From the NCBI RefSeq assembly GCF_900108365.1, contig NZ_FNWQ01000001.1, positions 620,001-684,000 of the forward strand: DNA of 64,000 bases, given 5' to 3'. The stretch comes from Chryseobacterium culicis (lineage in GTDB: Bacteria; Bacteroidota; Bacteroidia; Flavobacteriales; Weeksellaceae). Below, piece after piece: positions 17,682 to 25,980 of this stretch; the first letter of the stretch is position 1; the number at the start of each line of letters is the position of its first letter. A program made the position numbers and the translations under genes. The notes beneath the pieces are model-generated. The model was not told the DNA's origin, searched no databases, and worked only from the letters and a program-made list of their open reading frames with translations.

Positions 17682-17761
17682 GATTAAATGATTAAATGAT
17701 TAAATGATTAAATGATTAAATGATTAAATGATTAAATGATTAAATGATTAAATGATTAAAT
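17682..17761. repeat. Tandem repeat, ten perfect copies of an 8-bp unit
   Basis: The unit GATTAAAT (ATTTAATC on the minus strand) is repeated ten times without a mismatch. The tract ends 10 bases before the ATG of the PPK2 gene, separated only by an A-rich stretch on that strand. Perfect short repeats change copy number by slipped-strand mispairing, so the length may vary between cells. Confidence 0.97.
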
Positions 17762-17903
17762 AGTGTTATTAAAATTCAATAGAGGTGGTTTGTACTCCGG
17801 CCATTTAAAAAAATCTAAAGGCTTCAGTTACTAACAAAATAATATTTCTATTACCTATTATGATCCAGCCGCTATCTCTCATCTAATCTAACATAAATGT
17901 AAT

Positions 17904-17930
17904 AAAAAAACCGCCTCAATGGAGACGGTT
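17904..17930 (-). terminator. Terminator of the DUF1573 gene
   Basis: On the minus strand AACCGTCTC / GAGGCGGTT forms a 9-bp stem (one G-U pair) with a 4-base loop, followed by a T run. T-rich flanks on both sides could make it bidirectional. Confidence 0.8.
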
Positions 17931-17952
17931 CTTTTATTTTTTTGAGTAGAGA

Positions 17953-18417
17953 TTACTTCGCAGCAGCCTTTTTAGCAAGTTTTGCCGCTTTTTTCTCTGC
18001 TTTAGCAGCTTCTTTCTGCTCAGCCGGAGTCAGTACTTTTGGCTCAGGAGCGTTCGCATCTACGTTACCTTTGATGTAGATTACACTTCTGTTGTTTGCA
18101 GGGTCGTTAGAGAAAACTTCAATCATTTTGTTAAACGGACCAGGGATAGCAGTGTTGTATCCAACCTTGATCTTCGCTGATTTCCCAGGCATAATCGGAT
18201 CTTGGCTGAATTCAGGAGTTGTACATCCACAAGAAGGCTTTACATTTGAAAGGATCAGTGGCTTATCACCAGAATTCGTTACAGTAAAGAATCTTGTACC
18301 ATCAGAGCTAGGTTTAATAGTTCCGTAATCGAAAGTCGTTTTATCAAATGTAATTGTTTGTGCAGATGCCAGAGCAAATGTCCCGAATAATGCAATTCCT
18401 GCAATTAGTTTTTTCAT
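17953..18417 (-). CDS. Secreted DUF1573 protein
   Basis: The 154-residue protein has a signal peptide (MKKLIAGIALFGTFALASAQ) and one DUF1573 immunoglobulin-like domain with the hallmark PSCGCTTPEF. A Lys/Ala-rich tail (KAEKKAAKLAKKAAAK) follows. The domain is frequent in Bacteroidetes exported proteins; its biochemical role is not known to me. I chose the ATG at 18417 because the longer in-frame start at 18462 would overlap the -7 box at 18460-18467 and would bury the signal peptide. It is transcribed divergently from valS. Confidence 0.9.
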   Translation of the reverse strand: MKKLIAGIALFGTFALASAQTITFDKTTFDYGTIKPSSDGTRFFTVTNSGDKPLILSNVKPSCGCTTPEFSQDPIMPGKSAKIKVGYNTAIPGPFNKMIEVFSNDPANNRSVIYIKGNVDANAPEPKVLTPAEQKEAAKAEKKAAKLAKKAAAK

Positions 18418-18459
18418 ATTCTTGAATGTTAATATGTTTGTTAGATAAATTTTGTGAAA

Positions 18460-18467
18460 CAAAGTTA
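18460..18467 (-). promoter_or_regulatory. Promoter -7 box of the DUF1573 gene
   Basis: On the minus strand it reads TAACTTTG, matching TAnnTTTG, 43 bases before the ATG at 18417. Confidence 0.65.
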
Positions 18468-18509
18468 AAAATTATTTTAATTCATGCTTAAAAATTTTTT
18501 TCTTTAGAC

Positions 18510-18517
18510 TATTTTTG
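18510..18517 (+). promoter_or_regulatory. valS promoter, -7 box
   Basis: TATTTTTG matches TAnnTTTG and lies 28 bases before the chosen valS start codon, supporting ATG 18546 over the TTG at 18522. Confidence 0.65.
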
Positions 18518-18545
18518 CAAATTGCAAGCCAAAGAAATAGAATTT

Positions 18546-21161
18546 ATGCAGATTTCAGAAAAGTACAATCCACAAGAGACAGAACAAAAATGGTACAGTT
18601 ACTGGTTGGAAAACAAATTTTTTCATTCAGAACCTAATGACAAACCACCATATACCATAGTCATTCCTCCGCCAAACGTGACGGGGATATTACACATGGG
18701 GCATATGCTGAACAATACCCTTCAAGATGTTCTGGTCCGTCGTGCAAGAATGCGCGGATTTAATGCTTGTTGGATTCCGGGAACAGATCACGCTTCAATT
18801 GCTACTGAAGCTAAAGTGGTTGCTAAACTGAAGTCTGAAGGAGTCAATAAGTCAGATATTACCCGTGAAGAGTTTTTAACTCACGCCTGGGACTGGACCA
18901 ATAAATATGGAGGAACGATCCTCGAGCAGCTGAAAAAGCTGGGATGTTCATGTGACTGGGACAGAACGCGTTTCACGATGGAGGATAAGCTTTCGCAGCA
19001 GGTGATCAAAAGTTTTGTAGACCTTTATAACAAAGGACTCATCTACAGAGGCTATAGAATGGTAAACTGGGATCCCGAAGCCAAAACCAATATTTCTGAC
19101 GAAGAAGTAATATTTAAAGAACAAAACGGGAAATTATATTTCCTTAAATATAAAATAGAAGGATCTGAAGAATTCCTTTCAGTGGCAACTACACGTCCTG
19201 AAACTATTTTCGGTGATACTGCGGTATGCATCAATCCGAATGATGAAAGATATGCCCACCTGAAAGGTAAAAATGTAATTGTACCTATTGTAGACAGAGT
19301 AATTCCGATTATTGAAGATGAATATGTAGATATTGAGTTCGGAACCGGAGCATTGAAAATTACTCCTGCTCACGATATTAATGATTATGAGATCGGACAG
19401 AAACATCAGCTGAAAATGATTGATGCGCTGGATGATGACGGAAATCTTAACGAGCATGGTTTACATTATGCCGGTAAAAACAGATTTGACGTAAGAAAGC
19501 AGATTGCAAAAGAGCTTGAAGAGAAAGATCTTCTGTTAAAAGCAGAAGATTATGTTAATAAAGTAGGAACTTCCGAAAGAACAGGTGCTGTTATTGAACC
19601 TAAAGTTTCAGTACAGTGGTTTCTTAAAATGTCTGAAATTGCTAAACCTGCTTTGGATGTAGTAATGGATGATGAGGTTAAGTTTTATCCTGAAAAATTC
19701 AAAAACACCTATAAGCACTGGATGGAAAACATCCGTGACTGGAATATTTCCCGTCAGCTTTGGTGGGGACAGCAGATTCCCGCCTATTACTATGGAGAAG
19801 GAGAAAATGATTTTGTAGTAGCAGAAAATAAGGAAGAGGCTTTGGAACTGGCAAAGCAAAAAACCGGAAATTCTAACCTGACTGCAGAAAATCTTAAACA
19901 GGATGATGACGCTTTAGATACATGGTTCTCATCATGGTTGTGGCCAATGTCTGTATTTGACGGATTGCTTGATCCTGAAAATAAAGATATCAACTACTAC
20001 TATCCTACATCTGATCTGGTTACAGGCCCGGATATTATTTTCTTCTGGGTTGCCAGAATGATCATGGCCGGACTGGAGTACAGAAAAGAAGTTCCTTTCA
20101 AGAATGTGTATTTTACAGGTATTGTAAGAGATAAGCAGAGAAGAAAGATGTCCAAATCGCTTGGAAACTCTCCGGATCCTCTTGAACTCATGGATAAATA
20201 CGGAGCAGACGGAGTACGTGTAGGTATCTTATTGAGCTCTGCAGCTGGAAATGACCTTCTTTTTGATGAAGACCTGATGCTTCAGGGAAGAAATTTCATG
20301 ACGAAAATCTGGAATGCATTCCGTCTGATCAATATGTGGCAACATGAAGATAAATCTGCTGTAGCTACAGATAACCAGGCTATTGAATGGTTTGAAAACA
20401 AATTAAATAAAACAATAGCTGAAATTAATGATCAGTTTGAAAAATTCAGAATTTCTGATGCACTTCATTTGATCTATAAATTAATTTGGGATGATTTTTG
20501 TGGTTGGTACCTGGAAGCTATCAAGCCTAATTACGGTGAAGGAATCTCTAAAGAAGTTTATAACAAAACCATTTATTTCTTTGAAGAATTAATGAAGCTT
20601 CTCCATCCGTTCATGCCTTTCTTAACAGAAGAATTATGGCAGACGATCTCGGAAAGAAGTATTGATGAGGCTTTGGTGATTGCTCAACAGAAAGAAGCAG
20701 GAGCATTTGATGAAACAATTATTAAAAACTTCGAAACGGCAGCAGAATTAATTTCCGGAGTTAGAAACTACCGTCAGACCAAAGGAATTTCTCCAAGAGA
20801 AGCCGCTGAGGTATTTACTAATGCCACTGAATTTGCCAACGAAGCCGTTGTAAGAAAACTGGCCAATATCTCTGAAATCCACTTCGGACAGAAAACAGAT
20901 AAGCCTAGCTTTACATTCCTGGTAGGAGCCACTGAAGTTTCTATTCCTTTAAGTGAAAACCTGGACTTAGGAGAAGAAAAGGCTAAAACTGAAGAAGAAG
21001 TGAAATATTTAAAAGGATTCTTAGTTTCTGTAGAAAAGAAGCTATCCAATGAAAAATTTGTTGCGAATGCAAAGCCTGAGATTGTAGAGGTGGAGCGTCA
21101 GAAACAAAAAGATGCTTTGGATAAAATAGCGATCCTTGAAGAAAAACTGAAAAGTTTATAA
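18546..21161 (+). CDS. valS: Valine--tRNA ligase
   Basis: Attaches valine to its tRNA and edits misactivated threonine. The 871-residue class I synthetase has the HIGH-type motif HMGH at residues 50-53 and KMSKS at residues 534-538. The editing domain lies between them (ATTRPETIFGDTAV), and there is a C-terminal coiled-coil arm (EEEVKYLKGFLVSVEKKL to the end). This length and order match bacterial ValRS. The alternative TTG start eight codons upstream lies only 5 bases after the -7 box and is unlikely. No clear terminator follows. Confidence 0.97.
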   Translation: MQISEKYNPQETEQKWYSYWLENKFFHSEPNDKPPYTIVIPPPNVTGILHMGHMLNNTLQDVLVRRARMRGFNACWIPGTDHASIATEAKVVAKLKSEGVNKSDITREEFLTHAWDWTNKYGGTILEQLKKLGCSCDWDRTRFTMEDKLSQQVIKSFVDLYNKGLIYRGYRMVNWDPEAKTNISDEEVIFKEQNGKLYFLKYKIEGSEEFLSVATTRPETIFGDTAVCINPNDERYAHLKGKNVIVPIVDRVIPIIEDEYVDIEFGTGALKITPAHDINDYEIGQKHQLKMIDALDDDGNLNEHGLHYAGKNRFDVRKQIAKELEEKDLLLKAEDYVNKVGTSERTGAVIEPKVSVQWFLKMSEIAKPALDVVMDDEVKFYPEKFKNTYKHWMENIRDWNISRQLWWGQQIPAYYYGEGENDFVVAENKEEALELAKQKTGNSNLTAENLKQDDDALDTWFSSWLWPMSVFDGLLDPENKDINYYYPTSDLVTGPDIIFFWVARMIMAGLEYRKEVPFKNVYFTGIVRDKQRRKMSKSLGNSPDPLELMDKYGADGVRVGILLSSAAGNDLLFDEDLMLQGRNFMTKIWNAFRLINMWQHEDKSAVATDNQAIEWFENKLNKTIAEINDQFEKFRISDALHLIYKLIWDDFCGWYLEAIKPNYGEGISKEVYNKTIYFFEELMKLLHPFMPFLTEELWQTISERSIDEALVIAQQKEAGAFDETIIKNFETAAELISGVRNYRQTKGISPREAAEVFTNATEFANEAVVRKLANISEIHFGQKTDKPSFTFLVGATEVSIPLSENLDLGEEKAKTEEEVKYLKGFLVSVEKKLSNEKFVANAKPEIVEVERQKQKDALDKIAILEEKLKSL

Positions 21162-21196
21162 AAATTACCTAGCAAATAGGTTAATTTGTCGGAATG

Positions 21197-21222
21197 TCAG
21201 GCTGAGCGGAGTCGAAGCCTTT
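21197..21222 (+). repeat. 26-bp inverted repeat, left copy (REP-like)
   Basis: TCAGGCTGAGCGGAGTCGAA plus 6 bases. Its reverse complement recurs at 21550-21575 with one mismatch in 26. The core TGAGCGGAGTCGAAG is, from memory, a widespread intergenic repeat in flavobacterial genomes. Its ends AGGCT/AGCCT can pair as a short stem. Confidence 0.85.
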
Positions 21223-21228
21223 TTGAAT

Positions 21229-21603
21229 ATGAAACAATATTTTGTATATATATTAAAATGTTCCGATAATTCCTATTATACAGGAGTTACCAATAATATT
21301 GATTTGAGATTATCTCAACATCAGTCAGGGAAATTTCCTGAAAGCTATACTTATAAAAGAAGACCGGTTGAGCTGGTCTTCTTTTATCTATTTAATGATA
21401 TAATTCAAGCAATTGCGTTTGAAAAACAAGTGAAAGGTTGGAGTCGTAAGAAGAAAGGAGCAATTATAAATAATAACTGGGATAAGTTAAAAGAATTATC
21501 TATTTGCCGGAATGATAGCCATTCTGACAATTTTAAAGGTAAAGATCCCAAAGGCTTCGGCTCCGCTCAGCCTGATACAGAAAACAAAGAACAAATTAAA
21601 TGA
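21229..21603 (+). CDS. GIY-YIG nuclease domain protein
   Basis: The 124-residue protein is a stand-alone GIY-YIG domain: FVYILKCSDNSYYTGVTNNI holds the two signature strands, LRLSQHQSG the conserved Arg, and AIAFEKQVKGW the Glu. These are the metal-dependent nuclease residues of the family. The last 20 or so residues (KGFGSAQPDT) are encoded by the right copy of the inverted repeat, and the left copy ends 7 bases before the start codon. The stop codon overlaps the next ATG (ATGA). I chose ATG 21229 rather than the TTG two codons upstream. Function in the cell is unknown. Confidence 0.88.
   Translation: MKQYFVYILKCSDNSYYTGVTNNIDLRLSQHQSGKFPESYTYKRRPVELVFFYLFNDIIQAIAFEKQVKGWSRKKKGAIINNNWDKLKELSICRNDSHSDNFKGKDPKGFGSAQPDTENKEQIK
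21550..21575 (-). repeat. 26-bp inverted repeat, right copy (REP-like)
   Basis: Reverse complement of 21197-21222 with a single mismatch. It lies inside the 3' end of the GIY-YIG coding region and is translated there. Confidence 0.85.
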
Positions 21604-22235
21604 AACATATAGAAAACATAAAGAAACTATTCTCGAAAGACTTTGTAGAAAGTCCGTTGCTGGAAAGTTTTGAAGTAGGGAAGATCTATCTTTCCAGTGG
21701 TAAGCTTGTCGCCTGTGATCCCCTCATCACAAATGATATGCTTCCTTTTGCTACAGAATTTCCGAAAGGAGATTTTCCTGTAATATTACATAAAGAAAGA
21801 GAAAGCAATTGTGTAGCCTATGCTGAAATAATATTCGAAACTTCTGAAATTAAAGAATGGAAAATGGCAATTACTCCAGGACAGGATATAAAAGAACTTG
21901 CAGAAGGAGAAGTTTTCGGATATCCTGTAGAAAGCGGGATGGGATGCTTCATGGATGTTGATACCCAAAACAGCCTCAACGAACTGGAACAGAGACTGTA
22001 CCAAAATAAAGGAGGAGATTTTATGGGAATCTACGAAGAATTTTTCCACGATTATTTCTTTGATGAAAAAGGAGCAATAGACCAATTTGCATTTCTGAAA
22101 CCTGCAAAAGAACATCCCGGAACTATATTTGCTTTTGAAACAGGATATGGTGAAGGATTTTATGCAAGTTATATAGCTTACAATAAAGATCAGAAACCAG
22201 TTAAAATAATTACTGAATTTATTGAAATAAGTTAA
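21600..22235 (+). CDS. DUF4241 domain protein
   Basis: The 211-residue cytoplasmic-looking protein fits the DUF4241 family: KIYLSSGKLVACDPLI near residue 27, AVYAEI-type strand CVAYAEIIFE, GYPVESGMGCFMD near residue 106, and GYGEGFYASYIAYN near the C-terminus. No enzymatic function is known to me for this family. The ATG overlaps the stop of the GIY-YIG gene, so the two are translationally coupled. No signal peptide or membrane segment is present. Confidence 0.8.
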   Translation: MKHIENIKKLFSKDFVESPLLESFEVGKIYLSSGKLVACDPLITNDMLPFATEFPKGDFPVILHKERESNCVAYAEIIFETSEIKEWKMAITPGQDIKELAEGEVFGYPVESGMGCFMDVDTQNSLNELEQRLYQNKGGDFMGIYEEFFHDYFFDEKGAIDQFAFLKPAKEHPGTIFAFETGYGEGFYASYIAYNKDQKPVKIITEFIEIS

Positions 22236-22247
22236 TTTTAAATTATT

Positions 22248-22255
22248 TATTTTTG
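22248..22255 (+). promoter_or_regulatory. Promoter -7 box of the PfkB kinase gene
   Basis: TATTTTTG fits TAnnTTTG, 48 bases upstream of the ATG at 22303. Confidence 0.5.
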
Positions 22256-22302
22256 GATTGCAATTTTGACATGTATAAATTTTAAAGCTAATACAAAACA
22301 CA

Positions 22303-23193
22303 ATGAATTTCTCATCAGAACAACCCCGGATTATTGTTGTAGGAAGCTCCTCTATAGATTTGGTTCTTGAAACCGAAAAAATTCCTATGCCCAACGAAAC
22401 CGTTTTGGCCGTCAAGTCAGATAGCTATTTTGGTGGAAAAGGAGCTAACCAGGCAGTAGGTACTGCCAGGCTGGGAGCAAGTGTATACTTTATAGGGTGT
22501 GTAGGGATGGATCCTCTGGGACAGCAGATCATGAGAAATCTGGTAAGCGAAAATGTAAATGTAGGTTTTGTTCATGAAACAGATAAGGATGCTACAGGAA
22601 CAGCTTATGTAACAACTTCTCACGGAAATGCAGCTATTGTAGTAGTGCCGGCAGCCAACAAGTATCTGAGCAAACCGCATATAGATGAAGCTGAAAAATA
22701 TTTCCATACGGTAGATCTTGTGCTGATACAGCTTGAAATTTCTATGGATGTCGTAGAGCATACCGTTAAAAAAGCTAAGCAATACGGAAAGAAAGTAGGA
22801 TTATATGCTTCTCCAGCTATGAGAGTGCGGGAAGATATCTTAGAAATGGTTGATTTTATTGTAGCTAAAAGTAACGAACTCTATATCATTTTCGGAGAAG
22901 AAAAAAGAGAAGAAGTCCTTAAGAAATACTTTAACAAAGTTTTTGTAAGGGATGATACCAATTCAACGATCTATTTTGATGGTACAGAGATGAAGTACTA
23001 CAGAAATGATAAAGATGAAAAAGTTCATAAAATGGGAATGGGGGATGCTTTTACATCAGGATTTGCCATTGCCCTCTGCCATGGAAATTCTATTGAAGAT
23101 TGTGTGAAATTCGGAAATGAAGTTTCATCAAGAGTTTCAGGAGGTAAAGGCTCTCAGACAGGGCTGCCGAGAATCTCAGATTTCTTCTCTTAA
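22303..23193 (+). CDS. PfkB-family carbohydrate kinase (ribokinase-like)
   Basis: Phosphorylates a sugar or nucleoside with ATP. The 296-residue protein shows the PfkB layout: IIVVGSSSIDLVLE at the N-terminus, the glycine-rich GGKGANQAVGTARLGA (ribokinase signature 1), and GMGDAFTSGFAIAL near residue 246 (signature 2). The catalytic Asp sits in GMGD, where most members have GAGD. The best match in style is ribokinase, but no ribose transport genes are nearby, so the substrate is left open. A terminator hairpin follows at 23249-23273. Confidence 0.85.
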   Translation: MNFSSEQPRIIVVGSSSIDLVLETEKIPMPNETVLAVKSDSYFGGKGANQAVGTARLGASVYFIGCVGMDPLGQQIMRNLVSENVNVGFVHETDKDATGTAYVTTSHGNAAIVVVPAANKYLSKPHIDEAEKYFHTVDLVLIQLEISMDVVEHTVKKAKQYGKKVGLYASPAMRVREDILEMVDFIVAKSNELYIIFGEEKREEVLKKYFNKVFVRDDTNSTIYFDGTEMKYYRNDKDEKVHKMGMGDAFTSGFAIALCHGNSIEDCVKFGNEVSSRVSGGKGSQTGLPRISDFFS

Positions 23194-23248
23194 AGCTATT
23201 TACGACATATCAAAAGTCTGAAACTTAACATAAAAATATAAGTAAAAT

Positions 23249-23273
23249 GTCCACTTTTATAGTGGATTTTTTC
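23249..23273 (+). terminator. Terminator after the PfkB kinase gene
   Basis: TCCACT (23251-23256) and AGTGGA (23262-23267) form a stem, extended by A/T and G-U pairs, then a run of T to 23273. It stops 10 bases before the next ATG. Confidence 0.65.
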
Positions 23274-23283
23274 TTTTGATACT

Positions 23284-24126
23284 ATGGAAAAACTAACACT
23301 CACCACAGAAGATCATGTTTCCCTTGCCGTGCATCTTTTTAAACCCGAGAAAGATAATGGCAAATTACTGCTGATCAACTCGGCCACAGGAGTAAAACAG
23401 CAGGTCTATTTTTCTTTTGCCAGCTTTTTTGCAGAACAGGGGTTTACGGTTATTACTTATGATTACAGAGGAATAGGCCTTTCCAAACCGGAGAATATGA
23501 GAGGGTTCAAGGGCTCCATGAGATTATGGGGTTCAAAAGATTATAAGGCATTAACCCAATATATTCAAACAAATTTTAATGATTATAGAAAATACTGCTT
23601 AGGCCATTCTGTCGGAGCTTTAATTCTTGGTATGAATGAAGATTCTGAAATATTTGAAGAATTTATTTTTGTAGGAACACAAAATGCTTTTGTAGGAAAC
23701 CTTAAAGGAATTACAAAGGTAGAAGCATATCTGGGCTTTGGAATTGCTCAGCCTTTAACCACTTCATTATTAGGATATTTTCCGGCGCATTGGTTCGGAC
23801 TGGGAGAAAGTCTTCCAAAAAATTGCGCATATGACTGGAGAACCTTAATTTTAAACAAGAAATCAACCAACAGGCTGTTGGAAAAAATGGAGAACTTCTC
23901 TGAAAATCTGACGCAGAAAGTATTTGTAATCCGTGCGGAAGATGATATATGGCTTACGGAAAAAGGGGTATTAAGCTTATTAAATCATACCTATCCTAAT
24001 CTTAAGCCTACTTACAGATTAGTAGCTGTTTCCGAATCTGATAAAAAAGAAATCGGGCATATCAATTTTTTCAGAAGTTACAACAGCAAACTATGGAATA
24101 TTATTTTAAATGAACTGATAGATTAA
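23284..24126 (+). CDS. Alpha/beta hydrolase
   Basis: The 280-residue protein has an alpha/beta hydrolase fold: INSATGVKQQVYFSFASFF near the oxyanion region, YDYRGIGLSKP, and the nucleophile elbow GHSVGALILG. A candidate acid lies in RAEDDIWL and a candidate His in EIGHINFF. It resembles the YheT/serine-aminopeptidase-like group that Bacteroidetes carry in several copies. No signal peptide is visible, so it should be cytoplasmic. The stop overlaps the ATG of the HD gene by one base, indicating an operon. Substrate unknown. Confidence 0.85.
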   Translation: MEKLTLTTEDHVSLAVHLFKPEKDNGKLLLINSATGVKQQVYFSFASFFAEQGFTVITYDYRGIGLSKPENMRGFKGSMRLWGSKDYKALTQYIQTNFNDYRKYCLGHSVGALILGMNEDSEIFEEFIFVGTQNAFVGNLKGITKVEAYLGFGIAQPLTTSLLGYFPAHWFGLGESLPKNCAYDWRTLILNKKSTNRLLEKMENFSENLTQKVFVIRAEDDIWLTEKGVLSLLNHTYPNLKPTYRLVAVSESDKKEIGHINFFRSYNSKLWNIILNELID

Positions 24127-24770
24127 TGAAAAGTACGATTGACAACACCGTAGCATTTGTAAAAGAAAAATTAGAAGGAGCAGAAGCCGGACATGACTGG
24201 TTCCATATTGAAAGAGTCTGGAAACTCGCTGCTCAGATTGCAGAAACAGAAGATTGTGATATAGAGGTTGTGGAATTGTCTGCACTTCTTCATGACATTG
24301 CAGATCCTAAATTCCATGATGGTGATGAAACCATCGCTCCCAAAATAGCCAGAGCATTTCTCGAGGAACAGAATGTTTCTGAAGAAACCATTCAGAAGGT
24401 TTTGTTTGTCATTGAAAATATTTCGTTTAAAAACAGAGATCAGGCGCCGGTAAATCCACCTATTGAGCTTCAGGTTGTACAGGATGCAGACCGTATTGAT
24501 GCTATTGGAGCAATCGGAATTGCCAGAACATTCAACTTCGGAGGCTTTAAGAATAATCTTATGTATCACCCTGATATTAAGCCCCAGCTCGGAATGTCTA
24601 AAGAAGAATATAAAAAATCTAATGGAACCACCATCAACCATTTTTACGAAAAGCTATTGCTTCTGAAAGATATGATGAATACTGAAAAAGGAAAAAAAAT
24701 GGCCGAAGAAAGACACAATTATATGCTGAATTTCCTCGACCAGTTTTATAAAGAATGGAATGTAGATTAG
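24126..24770 (+). CDS. HD-domain phosphohydrolase
   Basis: The 214-residue protein has the HD motifs in order: the first His in GHDWFHIERVW, His-Asp in LLHDIADPKFHDGDE, and the final Asp in QDADRIDAIGAIGIART. This matches the YedJ/PgpH-like group of small HD hydrolases that act on nucleotides or related phosphates. It is co-transcribed with the preceding alpha/beta hydrolase. The exact substrate is not known. Confidence 0.88.
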   Translation: MKSTIDNTVAFVKEKLEGAEAGHDWFHIERVWKLAAQIAETEDCDIEVVELSALLHDIADPKFHDGDETIAPKIARAFLEEQNVSEETIQKVLFVIENISFKNRDQAPVNPPIELQVVQDADRIDAIGAIGIARTFNFGGFKNNLMYHPDIKPQLGMSKEEYKKSNGTTINHFYEKLLLLKDMMNTEKGKKMAEERHNYMLNFLDQFYKEWNVD

Positions 24771-24964
24771 AAAATATTCAATTTGCTTCTGCTTGTCAAA
24801 ATTGACTATCCGAACAAATGATGCTATGTGCAATATTGTTTCGGATCGTTTTCATAGGCAGATTTATTTGAACAATTCAAGAAAAATGAAGAGAGAAAAC
24901 CTTTTTTATTGCCGGTTGAAATTAAAAAAATAGTTTCAGACATACATAAAATATAGAGAAGAAG

Positions 24965-24972
24965 TATCTTTG
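24965..24972 (+). promoter_or_regulatory. Promoter -7 box of the 24979 gene
   Basis: TATCTTTG fits TAnnTTTG and ends 6 bases before the ATG at 24979, where transcription would be expected to start. The transcript may be leaderless. Confidence 0.6.
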
Positions 24973-24978
24973 TAGAAT

Positions 24979-25572
24979 ATGACACTCATTATTCTTATAA
25001 TATTTCTGGCTTCCGTCCTTTCTTTGATCCTGTTTAAGGTGAAATCAGGAAGTATGGCGAAGTGGGCCAAGCTGTTTCGTATTGTAACACTGGTCTTCTC
25101 AATATCTGTCTTTACGTACTGGTTTATTAAGAAAAGTGCGGTGGCATTTGTGGATAATTCTGTAGGCCTGCAGGTGATCAATAAGCTTCCTCAGGCATTA
25201 GACTTTTACATGATTAATGTAAATAAGACCGACAAAAATACAACTCTTGAGCCCAAACACATTGGGATAGTACGTCCGGAATATTACAGAATAGAATACC
25301 TGAAAATGGATAAATCTGATGAATACTGGATCGTAGGATATCTCGGAAAGAAAAATCTGGTTTACTTTTCCCAACATTCTGTACCCAATAAAAATATTGA
25401 TCAGATTGTGGAAGTCCAGAATTACATCAATCAAAGTATGAAGCTTTCTGAAATTGCTAAAAAGCAGGTGGATGCTTACAATTATGAAAATACAAAGCTG
25501 GGCATCTGGATTACCCTGGATTTTCTTCTGCTGTTTCTCAATCTCGTGCTGCTTGTGAGAAAAAATAAATAA
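24979..25572 (+). CDS. Membrane protein of unknown function
   Basis: The 197-residue protein has three predicted transmembrane segments at about 1-20, 32-52 and 172-192. A hydrophilic domain of about 115 residues between the second and third (YYRIEYLKMDKSDEYWIVGY) probably lies outside the cytoplasm. No known domain is recognised. It has its own promoter and a strong terminator, so it is a single-gene unit. Confidence 0.75.
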   Translation: MTLIILIIFLASVLSLILFKVKSGSMAKWAKLFRIVTLVFSISVFTYWFIKKSAVAFVDNSVGLQVINKLPQALDFYMINVNKTDKNTTLEPKHIGIVRPEYYRIEYLKMDKSDEYWIVGYLGKKNLVYFSQHSVPNKNIDQIVEVQNYINQSMKLSEIAKKQVDAYNYENTKLGIWITLDFLLLFLNLVLLVRKNK

Positions 25573-25612
25573 ACAAAAATGGAATGAGTACTACATCTCA
25601 TTCCATTTTTGT
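25573..25612. terminator. Bidirectional terminator
   Basis: A 16-bp perfect stem (25573-25588 with 25597-25612, centre GGAATGAG/CTCATTCC) has T-rich flanks. It serves both the membrane protein gene and the convergent small gene ending at 25617. Confidence 0.85.
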
Positions 25613-25616
25613 TTTG

Positions 25617-25847
25617 TTAAGGATAATCAAGAATCTGCATTACCTGTTCCTTAAATTCTTCAGGACATGCCCTGATGAGTTTGTCTTTAGTATGTTTGTT
25701 GATCTTTTGGGGCACAATCCATTCCGTTTTATTAGAATTCAGACTGTGGCTGTCATAGACTCTTTTTATGGTATTATTTTCATAAAAAATATATTCATCA
25801 CCAAGCCAGTTATTGGCAATACTGATCGTACAAATTTCCTTTTCCAT
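25617..25847 (-). CDS. Small hypothetical protein, 76 residues
   Basis: A soluble protein beginning MEKEICTISIANNWLGDEY, with no recognised domain. The reading frame starts with ATG, its codon choice matches the neighbours, and a strong terminator follows its stop. TATACTTTA on the minus strand upstream resembles a -7 box. These points favour a real gene over chance. Confidence 0.6.
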   Translation of the reverse strand: MEKEICTISIANNWLGDEYIFYENNTIKRVYDSHSLNSNKTEWIVPQKINKHTKDKLIRACPEEFKEQVMQILDYP

Positions 25848-25980
25848 GATTTATGTTTTTTAAAGTATAATGATTAATGAAAAACATTATACTCTAATAT
25901 ACGAAATTTTCGTGATGAAAAAAGGAGTGATTTTCTATTTTAAAATATATCGAAATTATTCTATTTATAGGTGATATCCC

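Noticed and set aside
17682-17761. CRISPR array
   Set aside because: The 8-bp units are directly adjacent with no spacers, and no cas genes are present.
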